From: Streptomyces sp. NBC_00557
GTDB lineage: Bacteria; Actinomycetota; Actinomycetes; Streptomycetales; Streptomycetaceae
Reading direction: 5' to 3'
DNA: 64,000 bases
NCBI RefSeq assembly: GCF_036345995.1
Contig: NZ_CP107796.1
Coordinates: forward strand, 2,666,001 to 2,730,000
Numbering within the stretch: the first letter of the stretch is position 1; each line of letters starts with the position of its first letter. Both the position numbers and the translations under genes were made by a program. The notes beneath the pieces were generated by a model. That model saw only the letters and a program-made list of their open reading frames with translations. It had not been told where the DNA came from and made no database searches. This document shows, one piece after another, positions 57,201 to 64,000 of this stretch.

Positions 57201-57488
57201 TCGAAGCAGCTATGGATAGGAGCTGGCTGCGTTGGACCAGTAGAGCCAGAAGTGCGCCGGTACTCGGTGTCGGGCATGAATGTGCTGGACAAGTGGTTCG
57301 GCTACCGCCGTAAGGAGCCTGCAGGCAAGCGCCTGCGCTCGCTTGACCACGAGTGCTCGCCTACCTGGCTCCCTGACTGGACTTCTGAGCTGCTCGAACT
57401 CCTCAACGTGTTGGCCTGTTGGTGGAACTTGAGCCAGAGCAGCGCCAACTGCTGGACGAAGTCTGCCAGGGACCGCGCATTACGGTGA
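54270..57488 (+). CDS. type IIG/ISP-like restriction enzyme: nuclease plus N6-adenine methyltransferase, frameshifted 3' end
   Basis: A 1072-residue protein. The N-terminal nuclease has a PD-(D/E)XK core (D71 in RPDYAVHV, E85 and K87 in HVELKRPG). The methyltransferase has motif I DPAMGTGTF (370-378) and motif IV NPPY (491-494); FTPRAWIKG-like and DLSPEGQRPDG parts follow, then a putative recognition region to about 1060. There is no helicase, unlike true type ISP. GC is lower than the core and two TTA codons lie at 54333 and 54525. The last 24 codons are out of register: shifting the frame at about 57412 gives LLVELEPEQRQLLDEVCQG and a plausible end at 57574. Start ATG has a GGGGGG site. Confidence 0.85.
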   Translation: MSSMGSFESIIREAIGVFGEELKPKLKASTGTEDQLRGPFERLITSAVGGLGLKSVLIGEVPLVDIGARPDYAVHVADALVGHVELKRPGVGADPDSFTGRNASQWQKLKLLPNVLYTDGNEWGLYRNGHRVGEIARMNLSVKTAGSKLAPADDGVSRVLFDFLTWKPQPPRTITQLVRAVAGLCRLLCSEVREALRLEKSGKRLETLTVLKEDWGKLLFPEQTDEEFADQYAQTVVFALLLARVEGIVFEHDTMHGIATKLGKKHSLMGKALDVLTDDSLTGLSTTLDTLIRVIGTVDWERLDDGSGDAYLRLYEDFLQVYDPKLRERTGSYYTPNGVVAAMVRFTEDVIRQRLGIANGFASPQVVVVDPAMGTGTFLLNILDRAAKSIHEDEGPGAVGPRLREMTGQRLIGFEMQTGPYAVAELRMHARLRDLKSSAPAHGLRLYVTNTLDNPKDEFNWLPGTFKAIAESRKQANKVKRDERVMVVLGNPPYDAVKHGAGKWIELGDPDLGVRAPLANFRLPGNGKYESKMSNLYVYFWNWATWKVFECHDDSPFGVITFITPRAWIKGAGFAGMRKYLRSAADEGWIIDLSPEGQRPDGATRIFPEVAQELCIAVFVRWSRPEDQPKSVKPPAVVRHISLAGHRLQKIQALTDLSLGDSRWRTCASGETAPFLPPGSDLWESSPRLSDLMPWSSRGVTPGRVWVYAPDRATLERRWELFVAADEADKREMFGEARDRNLHTTVGSLPGIQDRGAVPLAQERRGMLDPVRVGYRAFDRQWLIPDNRLMVVPRPDLWRVRGASQLFVVEQNAHAITNGPGLVFSAFIPDMHYFNGRSGAVRPLYRDAAGQTANVTPELLPVVSQRLGVSVSAQELIAYIAAVTSHPAYTEQFVEDLEMPGARIPFTAAPELWDRAVEIGRRVLWLHTFGERFADASAGRHGAPPSPRLPAERRPVSLVAIPDTTDGMPTSMRYDEASKQLWIGAGCVGPVEPEVRRYSVSGMNVLDKWFGYRRKEPAGKRLRSLDHECSPTWLPDWTSELLELLNVLACWWNLSQSSANCWTKSARDRALR

Positions 57489-57712
57489 ACGACCTGACGG
57501 CGGCGGGCGTTTTGCCTGTCCCAGAATACGCCACACGGTTGCCCCGGGCAGGCGAGGGTGAGGCCATCTTCTGAGAAACAACAGGAAGCAAGAGGGACGG
57601 AAGCTCCGGCGCCCCCGTCCCCTTGTGATCTGGTAGTGCAACTGACCGGTTATCCGCAATCCAGACCCAGAGCACCAGAGCCCGCGCACGTACGGAGAAC
57701 GGCAGGCTTCAT

Positions 57713-58291
57713 ATGTCCAAGATCGAGCTCGGGAAGGGCATAGCTCTCACACCGCCCGAAAAGCTGCTCGCACTCCACGGGCTGACCTTCACAAAAGAAC
57801 GATCCCAAGGCTTCGCTTCCGACTGGGCACTGACCGTGGAGGATCGCCCTAGCATCACCATCCGGGACATTACCTGGGAGGTCGGAAAGCGCGACATTCG
57901 CACGATCATGCCCGAGCAACTCCCCGAACTCCCCCGAGAAATTGCCAAGTTCTACGAGCGGCGCCGCGCCGGCATCTACTACTGCGACGACGAACAGCAC
58001 ACATGGATGACCGCACGCACCGTCACCTTCGCAGCCGACGGCTGGCCGATGCACCGGCAACCGCACACGCTTGACGCCCTCGACGCTGAGTGCGGCGCAG
58101 ACCTCATCCGTGCAGCATGCCGATTGGGTATCGCTGACATCGGCCATAAGGGAGAAATCGTCACCCGCGATCGGCCAGGCAAGGGCGAGCTCTGCGCTCT
58201 GTTCGAACCGGACTGCGACGATGGGGCCCACCCCGCGTTCTATGCGGTGACCCGTGTTGTGCCCGTCCTGCGCCGCATCGGCTGGATCTAG
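57713..58291 (+). CDS. unknown protein downstream of the restriction enzyme
   Basis: A 192-residue soluble protein with no recognised family. Notable parts are an N-terminal MSKIELGKGIALTPPEKLLALHG, a central ERRRAGIYYCDDEQHTWMTARTVTF and a basic C-terminus (TRVVPVLRRIGWI). No signal peptide or membrane helix. The gene starts 139 bases after the restored end of the restriction gene and shares its lower GC, so the two probably arrived together; it could be an accessory or immunity partner. Its ribosome site is weak. Confidence 0.65.
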   Translation: MSKIELGKGIALTPPEKLLALHGLTFTKERSQGFASDWALTVEDRPSITIRDITWEVGKRDIRTIMPEQLPELPREIAKFYERRRAGIYYCDDEQHTWMTARTVTFAADGWPMHRQPHTLDALDAECGADLIRAACRLGIADIGHKGEIVTRDRPGKGELCALFEPDCDDGAHPAFYAVTRVVPVLRRIGWI

Positions 58292-58446
58292 CTTCGCAGG
58301 CGAGCAGCAGGTGAGTCAGGCACCGGTCCAAGGCCCATGCTTGGCGACGCGTTCGACACACCTCCGACACACTGCCCGTCTCCGTGGTACCCCAGGTCTC
58401 CTTTTTGCAGGTCAGTCGAGGTATGCGACGGGATCGCTACATCCAC
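58292..58446. other. intergenic, island right end
   Basis: No gene. Short region between the unknown gene and the third att copy; I see no clear terminator or promoter. Confidence 0.4.
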
Positions 58447-58491
58447 TCCGGAGCCGTCTGCGCAGGTTCGAATCCTGCCGGCCGGGGGCAC
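58447..58491 (+). other. third attachment-site copy (att3)
   Basis: Matches the tRNA-Arg 3' part from CTCCGGAGCCGT to the final GGGGGCA, with one substitution and an extra GGCC before the last G-run (GCCGGCCGGGGGCA). Followed at once by the tRNA-distal flank. Best read as the island's right end. Confidence 0.9.
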
Positions 58492-58886
58492 CCAGCATGA
58501 GGTGCGCAAAGACCCCGTCACCAGCGGAAACGCTGAGGCCGCGGTCTTGGCGTATGTGCAGGCGTATGCCGCCCGAAGCGGCCGTACGTCGGGGCCTCTT
58601 GACGGGATCTTGGAGTATGGCTGCAGGTGTGGGCCAGGGAAAGGCGAGGCCCGCACCGACGCCAAGGGTCACCACCCAGCACGGATCGCCTGGCCGCAGG
58701 GGCTGCCGACGCGCACCGGAGTTGGCCACTTTCCCGCGCCGATGCACAAGGGCAGGCTCCGTCCACCCCACAACGGGCCTGCCCTTGCTCGGGAGAGGGA
58801 GACTTTCCCGAGTGTCCGACGCGGCGCGCGGCGCCGGACCACTTGTGGTGGCGGGGCAGCGGCGACACATCGGACTCAACGGGCGA
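58492..58886. repeat. tRNA-distal flank, copy C (chromosomal right border)
   Basis: Starts CCCAGCATGAGGTGCGCAAAGACCC and keeps the folded segment of copy A (left arm 58509-58517, right arm 58540-58548 with one mismatch; inner CAGCG-GAAA-CGCTG). It parallels copy A to about 58615 and then differs. It is the presumed original sequence beyond the tRNA. No gene is seen to 58886. Confidence 0.75.
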
Positions 58887-59291
58887 CTAGCCTGAGGAAC
58901 AGAGGCCGTTGTTCGGACAGAACACAACCCCCGTGTAGTTGTAACCGGCCCGTATGGTCACGGGATTGGGGTCGGGAGGGATGTTGACGTAAGAACCCGC
59001 GTCAGCTGTAGCGCTGAAGTGGACTGTCGTCCCGACCGAGAAGGTCGCAGTGCAGGTGCCGGTCGGGCTCGGCTGCTGGTCGCCGGCGTATGGATCCCAC
59101 GCCGAAATGTGGCAGTTGATCCCGGCCGGGCTGCTGGTAATGGTTCCGCCACCCCAGCCGTCAGCAACGTACGCGCTGAGTTGGGCGGTGGACTGAGCCT
59201 GAGCCGGAGCGACGAAGCCGATCGTGGCGGTCGTGGCGAGTGCGGTGATGACTCCCATCGCGCGCCATGCAGGCTTTCTGTACTTACTCAT
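58887..59291 (-). CDS. small secreted protein of unknown function
   Basis: A 134-residue protein with a Sec signal peptide (about 1-32, ending PAQAQ). The mature part is Gly/Thr/Ser/Pro-rich with four cysteines (INCHIS, GTCTATF, VVFCPN, LCSSG), which suggests two disulfides and a small extracellular beta protein. A GGAGGGG site precedes the ATG. No family is recognised, though similar Cys-paired secreted proteins are common in Streptomyces. Confidence 0.8.
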   Translation of the reverse strand: MSKYRKPAWRAMGVITALATTATIGFVAPAQAQSTAQLSAYVADGWGGGTITSSPAGINCHISAWDPYAGDQQPSPTGTCTATFSVGTTVHFSATADAGSYVNIPPDPNPVTIRAGYNYTGVVFCPNNGLCSSG

Positions 59292-59505
59292 GGGCGGCCC
59301 CTCCGATCGAACCGACCCCCTCCGACCAGGCTATTCGCCCCCTTGGGGACTCACAACCCGGGCACGTTGGCCTTTACAGGGATGTGGTCAGGCTTGCGCT
59401 CGGATCGGCGGGATGCCTTGCACCAGCGCCTGAAGGGTCTGGCTGTCATGGGTGTTGGCTGCGGAGGTGCCCAGCGTGGCGGGCGGTGAAGACGCGTCCG
59501 GGCGA

Positions 59506-60045
59506 TCACCGGCTTGGTTCGCTGCCGGGCCGCTCCGCGCGGAGCATGGAGAAGATCACTTGATCGTGCCACCGGCCGCCGCGCCACTGTGCGGAGCGCA
59601 GCACGCCCTCCCTCACGAAGCCGGCTTTCTCCAACGCACGTTGCTCGGCGAGGTTCGCGCAGTCCGTCCAGGCCTGGAGCCGCTCGGCCCTGGTGTGGTC
59701 GAAGAGGTACTGGGCCAGCAGTCGCTGGGCCTGGGTGCCTATGCCGCGGCCGTGCGCGGCGGGCACCAGGCCGATCGCCAGGCTCCAGCAGGTGGAGGTG
59801 GCGGGCCGCCCCCAGGTGCCGGCGAACCATTCGACCCGGCCCACCGTCCGGCCCGCCTCCGCTACGGAGAGCACGCCGCCGTCGGGACTGAGCAGGCCGG
59901 TCTCCGCGAACCGCCGACGCAGGCCGGCCGGTGAACCGAAGCCGAACCACTGGAACTCGCCGGTTCCCTCCGGCCTGTTGAACTCGCGCTCGAACAGGTC
60001 CAGATCGTCAGCGGTCACCGGGCGCAGCACGATCTCATCGGACAC
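59506..60045 (-). CDS. GNAT-family N-acetyltransferase
   Basis: A 179-residue acetyltransferase of the RimJ/RimL type. It starts with EIVLRPVTADDLD, has the acetyl-CoA loop in LVPAAHGRGIGTQAQRLL and the C-terminal CANLAEQRALEKAGFVREGVLRSAQWRGG. GTG at 60045 is chosen because AGGAG lies seven bases ahead; the ATG at 60060 would contain that site. The acceptor is unknown. A very long Arg/Pro-rich frame upstream is an artefact of GC bias. Confidence 0.9.
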   Translation of the reverse strand: MSDEIVLRPVTADDLDLFEREFNRPEGTGEFQWFGFGSPAGLRRRFAETGLLSPDGGVLSVAEAGRTVGRVEWFAGTWGRPATSTCWSLAIGLVPAAHGRGIGTQAQRLLAQYLFDHTRAERLQAWTDCANLAEQRALEKAGFVREGVLRSAQWRGGRWHDQVIFSMLRAERPGSEPSR

Positions 60046-60279
60046 GGAACGGCTCCTCATCCCTTCGGCCACACGGTTTCCGCTCGCATGGCCGGCGTCG
60101 GCAACGGAGTCTGACTCTTCCACATCCGCCGCGCCCCAGGAGGATGTCTGCCTGCCCTCGGCAAGGAAAGGGCTTCCAACACTGCGTGGTCCTGGTAGGG
60201 ATCCGGCCGTCCTTCTTTGGAACGATCTCTCTGCCGCACCGTTCCGTGCATATGGCCTATGACCCAGGTGGTGGACTTC

Positions 60280-60765
60280 GTGAGACTGACCCGTGTACCC
60301 CTCGCCGTCGCCGGTGGCGCCCTCGTCCCCGTCCTGCTGCTCGCCACTCCGTCCTACGCCGCCGCGACGTCCTCGGCCGGCGCCGCGACGTCCTACTCCG
60401 GTGCCACGACCTCCTCGGGCGCCGTCAGCGCGTCGCAGACGGGGTCCCCCTACGACGACATGGACGTGGACGACCTCCGCATCGCGATACTCCGCATCCT
60501 CGCCGATCCCGACAGCGGCAGGCGCGTGACCCAGGAGGGCAACGAACTGCTCGAGAGCGGTACCGCGGAGGAGATGCGCGCCTGGCTCGAGAGCGGGTAC
60601 CGGCTCGCCCAGGCCGAGGACGACCGCGTCGCCATCTTCAGGATCCTCGCCGACCCCGCCACCAGCGACGCCCTGCGTGCGGCGGCGAGCGCGGCTCTGG
60701 ACGACGACACTCCGGAAGCGCTGCGCTACTTCCTCGAGGTCGGACAGTACGAGGTTGACGGCTAG
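60280..60765 (+). CDS. secreted ALF-repeat protein
   Basis: A 161-residue protein with a signal peptide (MRLTRVPLAVAGG ... TPSYAAA, about 1-28), a Ser/Thr/Ala-rich segment and two to three ALF repeats (LRIAILRILADPDSGRRV, EEMRAWLESGYRLA, RVAIFRILADPATSD, PEALRYFLEVGQ). The family is made of short Ala-Leu-Phe repeats in actinobacterial proteins of unknown function. The start is uncertain: GTG at 60280 gives the best signal peptide, ATG at 60259 is an alternative. Confidence 0.75.
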   Translation: MRLTRVPLAVAGGALVPVLLLATPSYAAATSSAGAATSYSGATTSSGAVSASQTGSPYDDMDVDDLRIAILRILADPDSGRRVTQEGNELLESGTAEEMRAWLESGYRLAQAEDDRVAIFRILADPATSDALRAAASAALDDDTPEALRYFLEVGQYEVDG

Positions 60766-60780
60766 TCTCTGCTCCCCGCC

Positions 60781-60885
60781 CTCCGGCTCTCCCCTCTCCG
60801 GCTCTCCCCTCTCCGGCTCTCCCCTCTCCGGCTCTCCTCTCTCCGGCTCTCCTCTCTCCGGCTCTCCCCTCTCAGGCTCCCCGCC
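60781..60885. repeat. seven 15-bp tandem repeats between ALF gene and ku
   Basis: Units CTCCGGCTCTCCCCT start at 60781, 60796, 60811, 60826, 60841 and 60856, with a decayed seventh at 60871. Copies 4 and 5 share one substitution. The array fills the gap just beyond the ku stop codon (60887). On the minus strand it is purine-rich (GGAGAG), which can form unusual structures. Confidence 0.93.
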
Positions 60886-60886
60886 C

Positions 60887-61933
60887 TCACGCCGTCCGCT
60901 TGCGGGACGCCGTCTTCTTCGCCGTCGTCTTCTTCGCCGCCGACTTTTCCGCCGCCGTCTTCTTCGCCGCCGTGCTCTTCGAAGCCGCCGTCTTCTTCGT
61001 GCCCTGGGCCGTCCTGGACGTCGACTTCCGGGCCGGTTCCGGCTTCTCGGTGGTGGTCTTCCTGGCCGTGGAGGTCGACTTCCTGCCGCCGGCCGCTTTC
61101 GGCGCCGCCCTGCTGGGCAGGGGTCTGACCTCGGCCTCCGTTGCGGTGGGGGGTTCGCCGCGGGACTCGCGGGCCGCACGGACGCTGCTCTCCAGGGCGG
61201 CCATGAGGTCCAGGACCTTGCCACCGGCGGCCGGCTCGGGGGCCTCCGGTGGGGCCTCGCCGGAGGCCTTCGCGGCGATGACCTCCTCCAGGGCCTCGCG
61301 GTACTCGTCGTGGAGGTCGTCGAGGTCGACCTCGCCGAGGGTGTCCATCAGGGCGTCCGCGAGGTCGAGTTCCTTGTCGCGGACGGTGACGTTGGCGTCG
61401 GGGGCCACGCCCTCGGGTGCGCGGACCTCGTCCGGCCACAGCAGGCCGTGCATGGCGATCGCGTCGCCGACCACGCGGAGCATGCCGAGGCGTTCGCGGC
61501 CGCGCAGGGCGTACTTGGCGATGGCGACCTTGTTGCTGCGCTTGAGGGCCTCGCGGAGCAGGACGTACGGCTTGGCGGCCGGGGCTCCGCCGGCGGCGAG
61601 GTAGTACGCCGCGTCCAGCTGGAGCGGGTCGATGCGGTCGGCCGGCACGAAGGCCACGATCTCGATGGTGCGGGCCGTCGGGATGGGGAGGTGGGAGAGG
61701 TCGTCGTCGGTGATCGGGATGATCGTGCCGTCCGCGTCCTCATAGCCCTTGCCGATCTCCGACTGGCTGACCTCGCGGTCCTCCAGTTCGCACACCTTGC
61801 GGTAGCGGATGCGGCCGTTGTCCTCGGTGTGGATCTGGCGGAAGGAGATCGAGTGGCTCTCCGTGGCGTTCACCAGCTTGATCGGGATGCTGACGAGCCC
61901 GAAGGAGATGGCGCCGTTCCAAATCGATCGCAC
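60887..61933 (-). CDS. ku: Ku-type DNA end-binding protein
   Basis: A 348-residue bacterial Ku. The Ku core covers about 1-260 (MRSIWNGAISFGLVSIP, RIRYRKVCELEDREV, GVAPDANVTVRDKELDLADALM). The C-terminal 90 residues are a lysine/alanine tail of KKTA and AAKK units that binds DNA and LigD. GTG at 61933 is preferred over GTG 61942 because AGGAAGG lies nine bases ahead and gives the family start. It is divergent from the LigD-polymerase gene, with 96 bases between them: a non-homologous end-joining locus. Confidence 0.95.
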   Translation of the reverse strand: MRSIWNGAISFGLVSIPIKLVNATESHSISFRQIHTEDNGRIRYRKVCELEDREVSQSEIGKGYEDADGTIIPITDDDLSHLPIPTARTIEIVAFVPADRIDPLQLDAAYYLAAGGAPAAKPYVLLREALKRSNKVAIAKYALRGRERLGMLRVVGDAIAMHGLLWPDEVRAPEGVAPDANVTVRDKELDLADALMDTLGEVDLDDLHDEYREALEEVIAAKASGEAPPEAPEPAAGGKVLDLMAALESSVRAARESRGEPPTATEAEVRPLPSRAAPKAAGGRKSTSTARKTTTEKPEPARKSTSRTAQGTKKTAASKSTAAKKTAAEKSAAKKTTAKKTASRKRTA

Positions 61934-62029
61934 GAGCCGCACCCTTCCTACGCCGATGGCCGATCGCAGAGATCAGGTGATCACGGCGATTTCACTGGTT
62001 TGCATGGGATTGTCTGCGATTGTCATCGT

Positions 62030-62917
62030 ATGACGCCTATCACAGAGGTGGAGGGGCGGCGGGTCGCGCTCAGCAACCTGGAGAAGGTGCTGTATCCGGA
62101 GACCGGCTTCACCAAGGCGGAGCTGGTGCACTACTACGCGACCAGCGCCGGTGCGCTGCTGCCGCATCTGCGCGACCGGGCCGTGTCCTTCCTGCGCTAC
62201 CCGGACGGCCCGGACGGGCAGCTGTTCTTCACCAAGAACGTCCCGCCGGGTACGCCCGGCTGGGTCACGACCGCCGAGGTGCCCCGGTCGTCGGCCGACA
62301 GCCCGGCGCGGATGGTCGTCGTACAGGATCTGCCGAGCCTGGTCTGGGCGGCGAATCTCGTCACCGAGTTCCACACCCACCAGTGGCTGGTGCAGTCGCC
62401 GGACCTGGCCGACCGGCTCGTCTTCGACCTCGACCCGGGTGCGCCCGCGACCGTCCTCCACTGCTGCGAGGTCGCCCTGTGGCTGCGGGACCGGCTCGCG
62501 GCGGACGGCATCGAGGCGTACCCGAAGACGGCCGGCTCCAAGGGGCTGCATCTGCTGGCCTCCGTGCGGGGGGCGTCCTCCGAGCGGACCAGCGAGTACG
62601 CGAAGGCACTGGCCGTGGAGGCCGAGCGAGCGATGCCGCGGCTGGTGGTGCACCGGATGACGAAGAGCCTGAGGCCGGGGAAGGTGTTCGTCGACTGGAG
62701 CCAGAACGCCGCCCGCAAGACCACGGCCACGCCCTACACGCTGCGCGCCCGCCGGGTTCCGCTGGTGTCCGCGCCCGTGACCTGGGAGGAGGTCGCGCAG
62801 TGCCGCAGCCCGGGGCAGCTGGAGTTCCAGGCCGGCGACATCGCGCCCCGGCTCCAGGACCTCGGGGACCTCATGGCGCCGCTGCTGGACGCGGACTCGG
62901 CCGCGCCGTTGCCCTGA
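62030..62917 (+). CDS. LigD-type polymerase domain (NHEJ primase-polymerase)
   Basis: A 295-residue archaeo-eukaryotic primase-type polymerase, the POL module of LigD, as a stand-alone protein. Visible: VALSNLEKVLYPETGFTKAELVHYY, the metal-binding DLDPG in RLVFDLDPGA, KTAGSKGLHLL and FVDWSQNAARKTT. No ligase or phosphoesterase module is attached, so ligation must come from another gene. It fills gaps and adds ribonucleotides at broken ends held by Ku. ATG at 62030 has only a weak ribosome site. Confidence 0.93.
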   Translation: MTPITEVEGRRVALSNLEKVLYPETGFTKAELVHYYATSAGALLPHLRDRAVSFLRYPDGPDGQLFFTKNVPPGTPGWVTTAEVPRSSADSPARMVVVQDLPSLVWAANLVTEFHTHQWLVQSPDLADRLVFDLDPGAPATVLHCCEVALWLRDRLAADGIEAYPKTAGSKGLHLLASVRGASSERTSEYAKALAVEAERAMPRLVVHRMTKSLRPGKVFVDWSQNAARKTTATPYTLRARRVPLVSAPVTWEEVAQCRSPGQLEFQAGDIAPRLQDLGDLMAPLLDADSAAPLP

Positions 62918-62981
62918 CCGGGGGGGGCTCGACGGCTGCGCCCACCCCCGCTGGCGCCTACCCCTCAGCCCGCCGCTCCGC

Positions 62982-63779
62982 CTACACCCTCCCCCACGTC
63001 CTCCGGTCCCGCGCCATCGCGTGCAGCGCCTCCACGTCCGCCGGCTTCAGCACCCCTCCGAGCCGGCCCAGGCCGGGCAACTCGGTGTCCTGGAGGATCC
63101 GTACCGTTCTCGGCTGGACCGTGATCGTCACGTCGGCCGGGCCGGCCAGGGCCAGCAGCGGGTGGACCTCGGCGGTCAGGGCGTAGGAGGCCCGGTCGGC
63201 GACGGCGCGCAGCCGGCGCAGCAGGGGCTCGGGCTCGCGGCGGCCCACGGTGACCATCGGGTCGGCGACCCGCACCCGCGCCTTGCGGGCGTACAGGGCG
63301 TGTACGGCGAACAGGCCGCCGGGGCCGAGAAGGAGGTGGTGGATGCGGTCGCCGCCGGGCAGGGCTATGGAGTGCAGGGTGTGCCAGCCGGCGCCCTCCA
63401 GGCCGTCCAGGGCCGTGCCGACGGTCTCCTCGGCGGTCAGGGCGCGCCGGCGCGGGTCGGGGCGCAGCCGGTGGGCGGGGTCGCGGTCGAGGGCGACGAG
63501 GAGGGCCTCGCCGGGGCGGTTGGGCGCCAGGTCGTCGTCGGGGTGGAGGGTCAGCCGGGCGAGTTCCGCGGGGGTCGGCACCGGTGGCGGGCCCACGGTG
63601 ACCGGGCCGGTCAGGAACGGTTTCAGGGCCTGCAGTACGGCGTCCCTGCTGTCCTCGCCGAGCAGGTTGACCCGGCCTGTCTCACGGTCGTACCAGGCGA
63701 CGTTGGATCCGTCCGGGCGGCAGACGTACAGCCGTTCCCGGCCGTGCCGGCTGGCCGGCACCACGCGCAGTGCGCTCAT
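62982..63779 (-). CDS. NERD-domain-like protein
   Basis: A 265-residue protein. The middle (about 110-215) resembles the nuclease-related NERD domain: VGTALDGLEGAGWHTLHSIALPGGDRIHHLLLGPGGLFAVHALY, described by its parts, keeps the E/T-xx-L start and the IDHLL-like strand but the usual aspartate is histidine (RIHHLL). The N-terminal 100 residues are unrelated (RLYVCRPDGSNVAWYDRETGRVNLLGED). No membrane helix is obvious. The role is unknown; nuclease activity is doubtful. Confidence 0.75.
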   Translation of the reverse strand: MSALRVVPASRHGRERLYVCRPDGSNVAWYDRETGRVNLLGEDSRDAVLQALKPFLTGPVTVGPPPVPTPAELARLTLHPDDDLAPNRPGEALLVALDRDPAHRLRPDPRRRALTAEETVGTALDGLEGAGWHTLHSIALPGGDRIHHLLLGPGGLFAVHALYARKARVRVADPMVTVGRREPEPLLRRLRAVADRASYALTAEVHPLLALAGPADVTITVQPRTVRILQDTELPGLGRLGGVLKPADVEALHAMARDRRTWGRV

Positions 63780-63879
63780 GCGCCATCACCCCTCGACCAT
63801 GGGAACAGGCGGGGTGCTCCCGGGGCAAGACCGGTTACCGTGGAGGGCGGCCCCGCGAGGGGGAGTTGGGGAGGCGCCG

Positions 63880-64000
63880 TTGCGGATCCGCGGAAAGCAG
63901 CCCGACGTACCGGCTCCGGAGAGCCCGTGGAACGAGATCGTGCCCGGCCTGTGGATGGGCGGGCACGAGTTCCGGGGCCGCTCGGGACGGCCGGAGCTCG
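63880..64000 (+). CDS. partial phosphatase-like protein, runs off the window
   Basis: The first 40 codons of a gene starting at TTG 63880 with GGGGAGG seven bases ahead. It reads MRIRGKQPDVPAPESPWNE then IVPGLWMGGHEFRG. The WNEIVPGLWMGGHE stretch is typical of the start of dual-specificity/tyrosine phosphatase domains, but the active site lies beyond the window. Confidence 0.5.
   Translation, partial: MRIRGKQPDVPAPESPWNEIVPGLWMGGHEFRGRSGRPEL

Larger units (their letters stand above)
42568..58491. mobile_element. tRNA-Arg-anchored accessory island (stacked integrative element remnants)
   Basis: About 16 kb bounded by the intact tRNA and the third att copy. Within it lie a second att copy, two further copies of the tRNA-distal flank, two integrase relics, lower-GC genes and defence-type cargo, none of which have the ordered operon style of the core. 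No replication initiator, transfer ATPase or intact integrase is seen, so present mobility is unlikely. The number of insertion events is at least two; their exact limits are inferred. Confidence 0.85.

Noticed and set aside
60060-61224. Extension of the GNAT frame into a long Arg/Pro-rich N-terminus
   Set aside because: Overlaps ku and the ALF gene antisense; the GNAT domain begins at its own GTG with a good ribosome site.

Overview
The window is high-GC actinobacterial DNA from Streptomyces or a very close relative. The evidence is the codon use, frequent GTG/TTG starts, a bacterial chitinase beside a ChiS/ChiR-type two-component pair, and a gene order (nucS ... atpIBEFHAGDC ... glyA, prmC, prfA, rpmE ... 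rho, thrB, thrC, hom, lysA) that I remember from the Streptomyces core chromosome. No database was consulted; all names rest on motifs, length and context.

Layout. 1-13.8 kb: a small unknown gene, the mismatch endonuclease nucS, a large membrane-anchored ATP-binding protein, a STAS protein, 3-hydroxyacyl-CoA dehydrogenase, a TetR gene divergent from a DrrAB-like ABC exporter, a PduO-type cobalamin adenosyltransferase, two small exported proteins, chiS/chiR, and divergent chiC with two perfect 12-bp operator repeats. 13.8-22.2 kb: the complete F1Fo ATP synthase operon on the minus strand, preceded in map order by a DUF2550-type membrane gene. 22.5-34.5 kb: minus-strand housekeeping genes (WecA-like transferase, second SHMT, a pseudo-phosphatase, tRNA t6A synthase, prmC, prfA, rpmE, an LCP ligase, a trypsin-like protease, rho with a perfect terminator). 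34.9-41.3 kb: aspartate-family amino acid genes thrB, thrC, hom and lysA, plus a gene for an ArgRS-like protein with no catalytic core.

42.5-58.5 kb is an accessory island anchored in a tRNA-Arg(CCG) gene. The 3' half of that tRNA recurs at 47.6 kb and 58.4 kb, and tRNA-flank sequence recurs at 47.6, 52.0 and 58.5 kb. Two integrase relics lie inside: a 22-codon C-terminal fossil, and an open frame that joins a GntR-type regulator start to an integrase catalytic domain. No replication or transfer genes are seen, so I read it as stacked, immobilised integrative elements. The cargo looks like a defence island: a helicase plus phospholipase-D-nuclease fusion like Mokosh type II, a ribbon-helix-helix/PIN toxin-antitoxin pair, a TerD domain fused to a PD-(D/E)XK nuclease-like domain, and a nuclease-methyltransferase restriction enzyme with two TTA codons and a one-base frameshift at its 3' end, followed by a small unknown gene.

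58.9-64 kb returns to chromosome-like genes: a small secreted protein, a GNAT acetyltransferase, an ALF-repeat protein, the divergent Ku/LigD-polymerase end-joining pair, a NERD-like protein and the start of a phosphatase-like gene. Throughout the core, short tandem repeats sit at or just past the 3' ends of genes (chiS, LCP gene, thrC, ku) and in the gap before the tRNA-Arg region.
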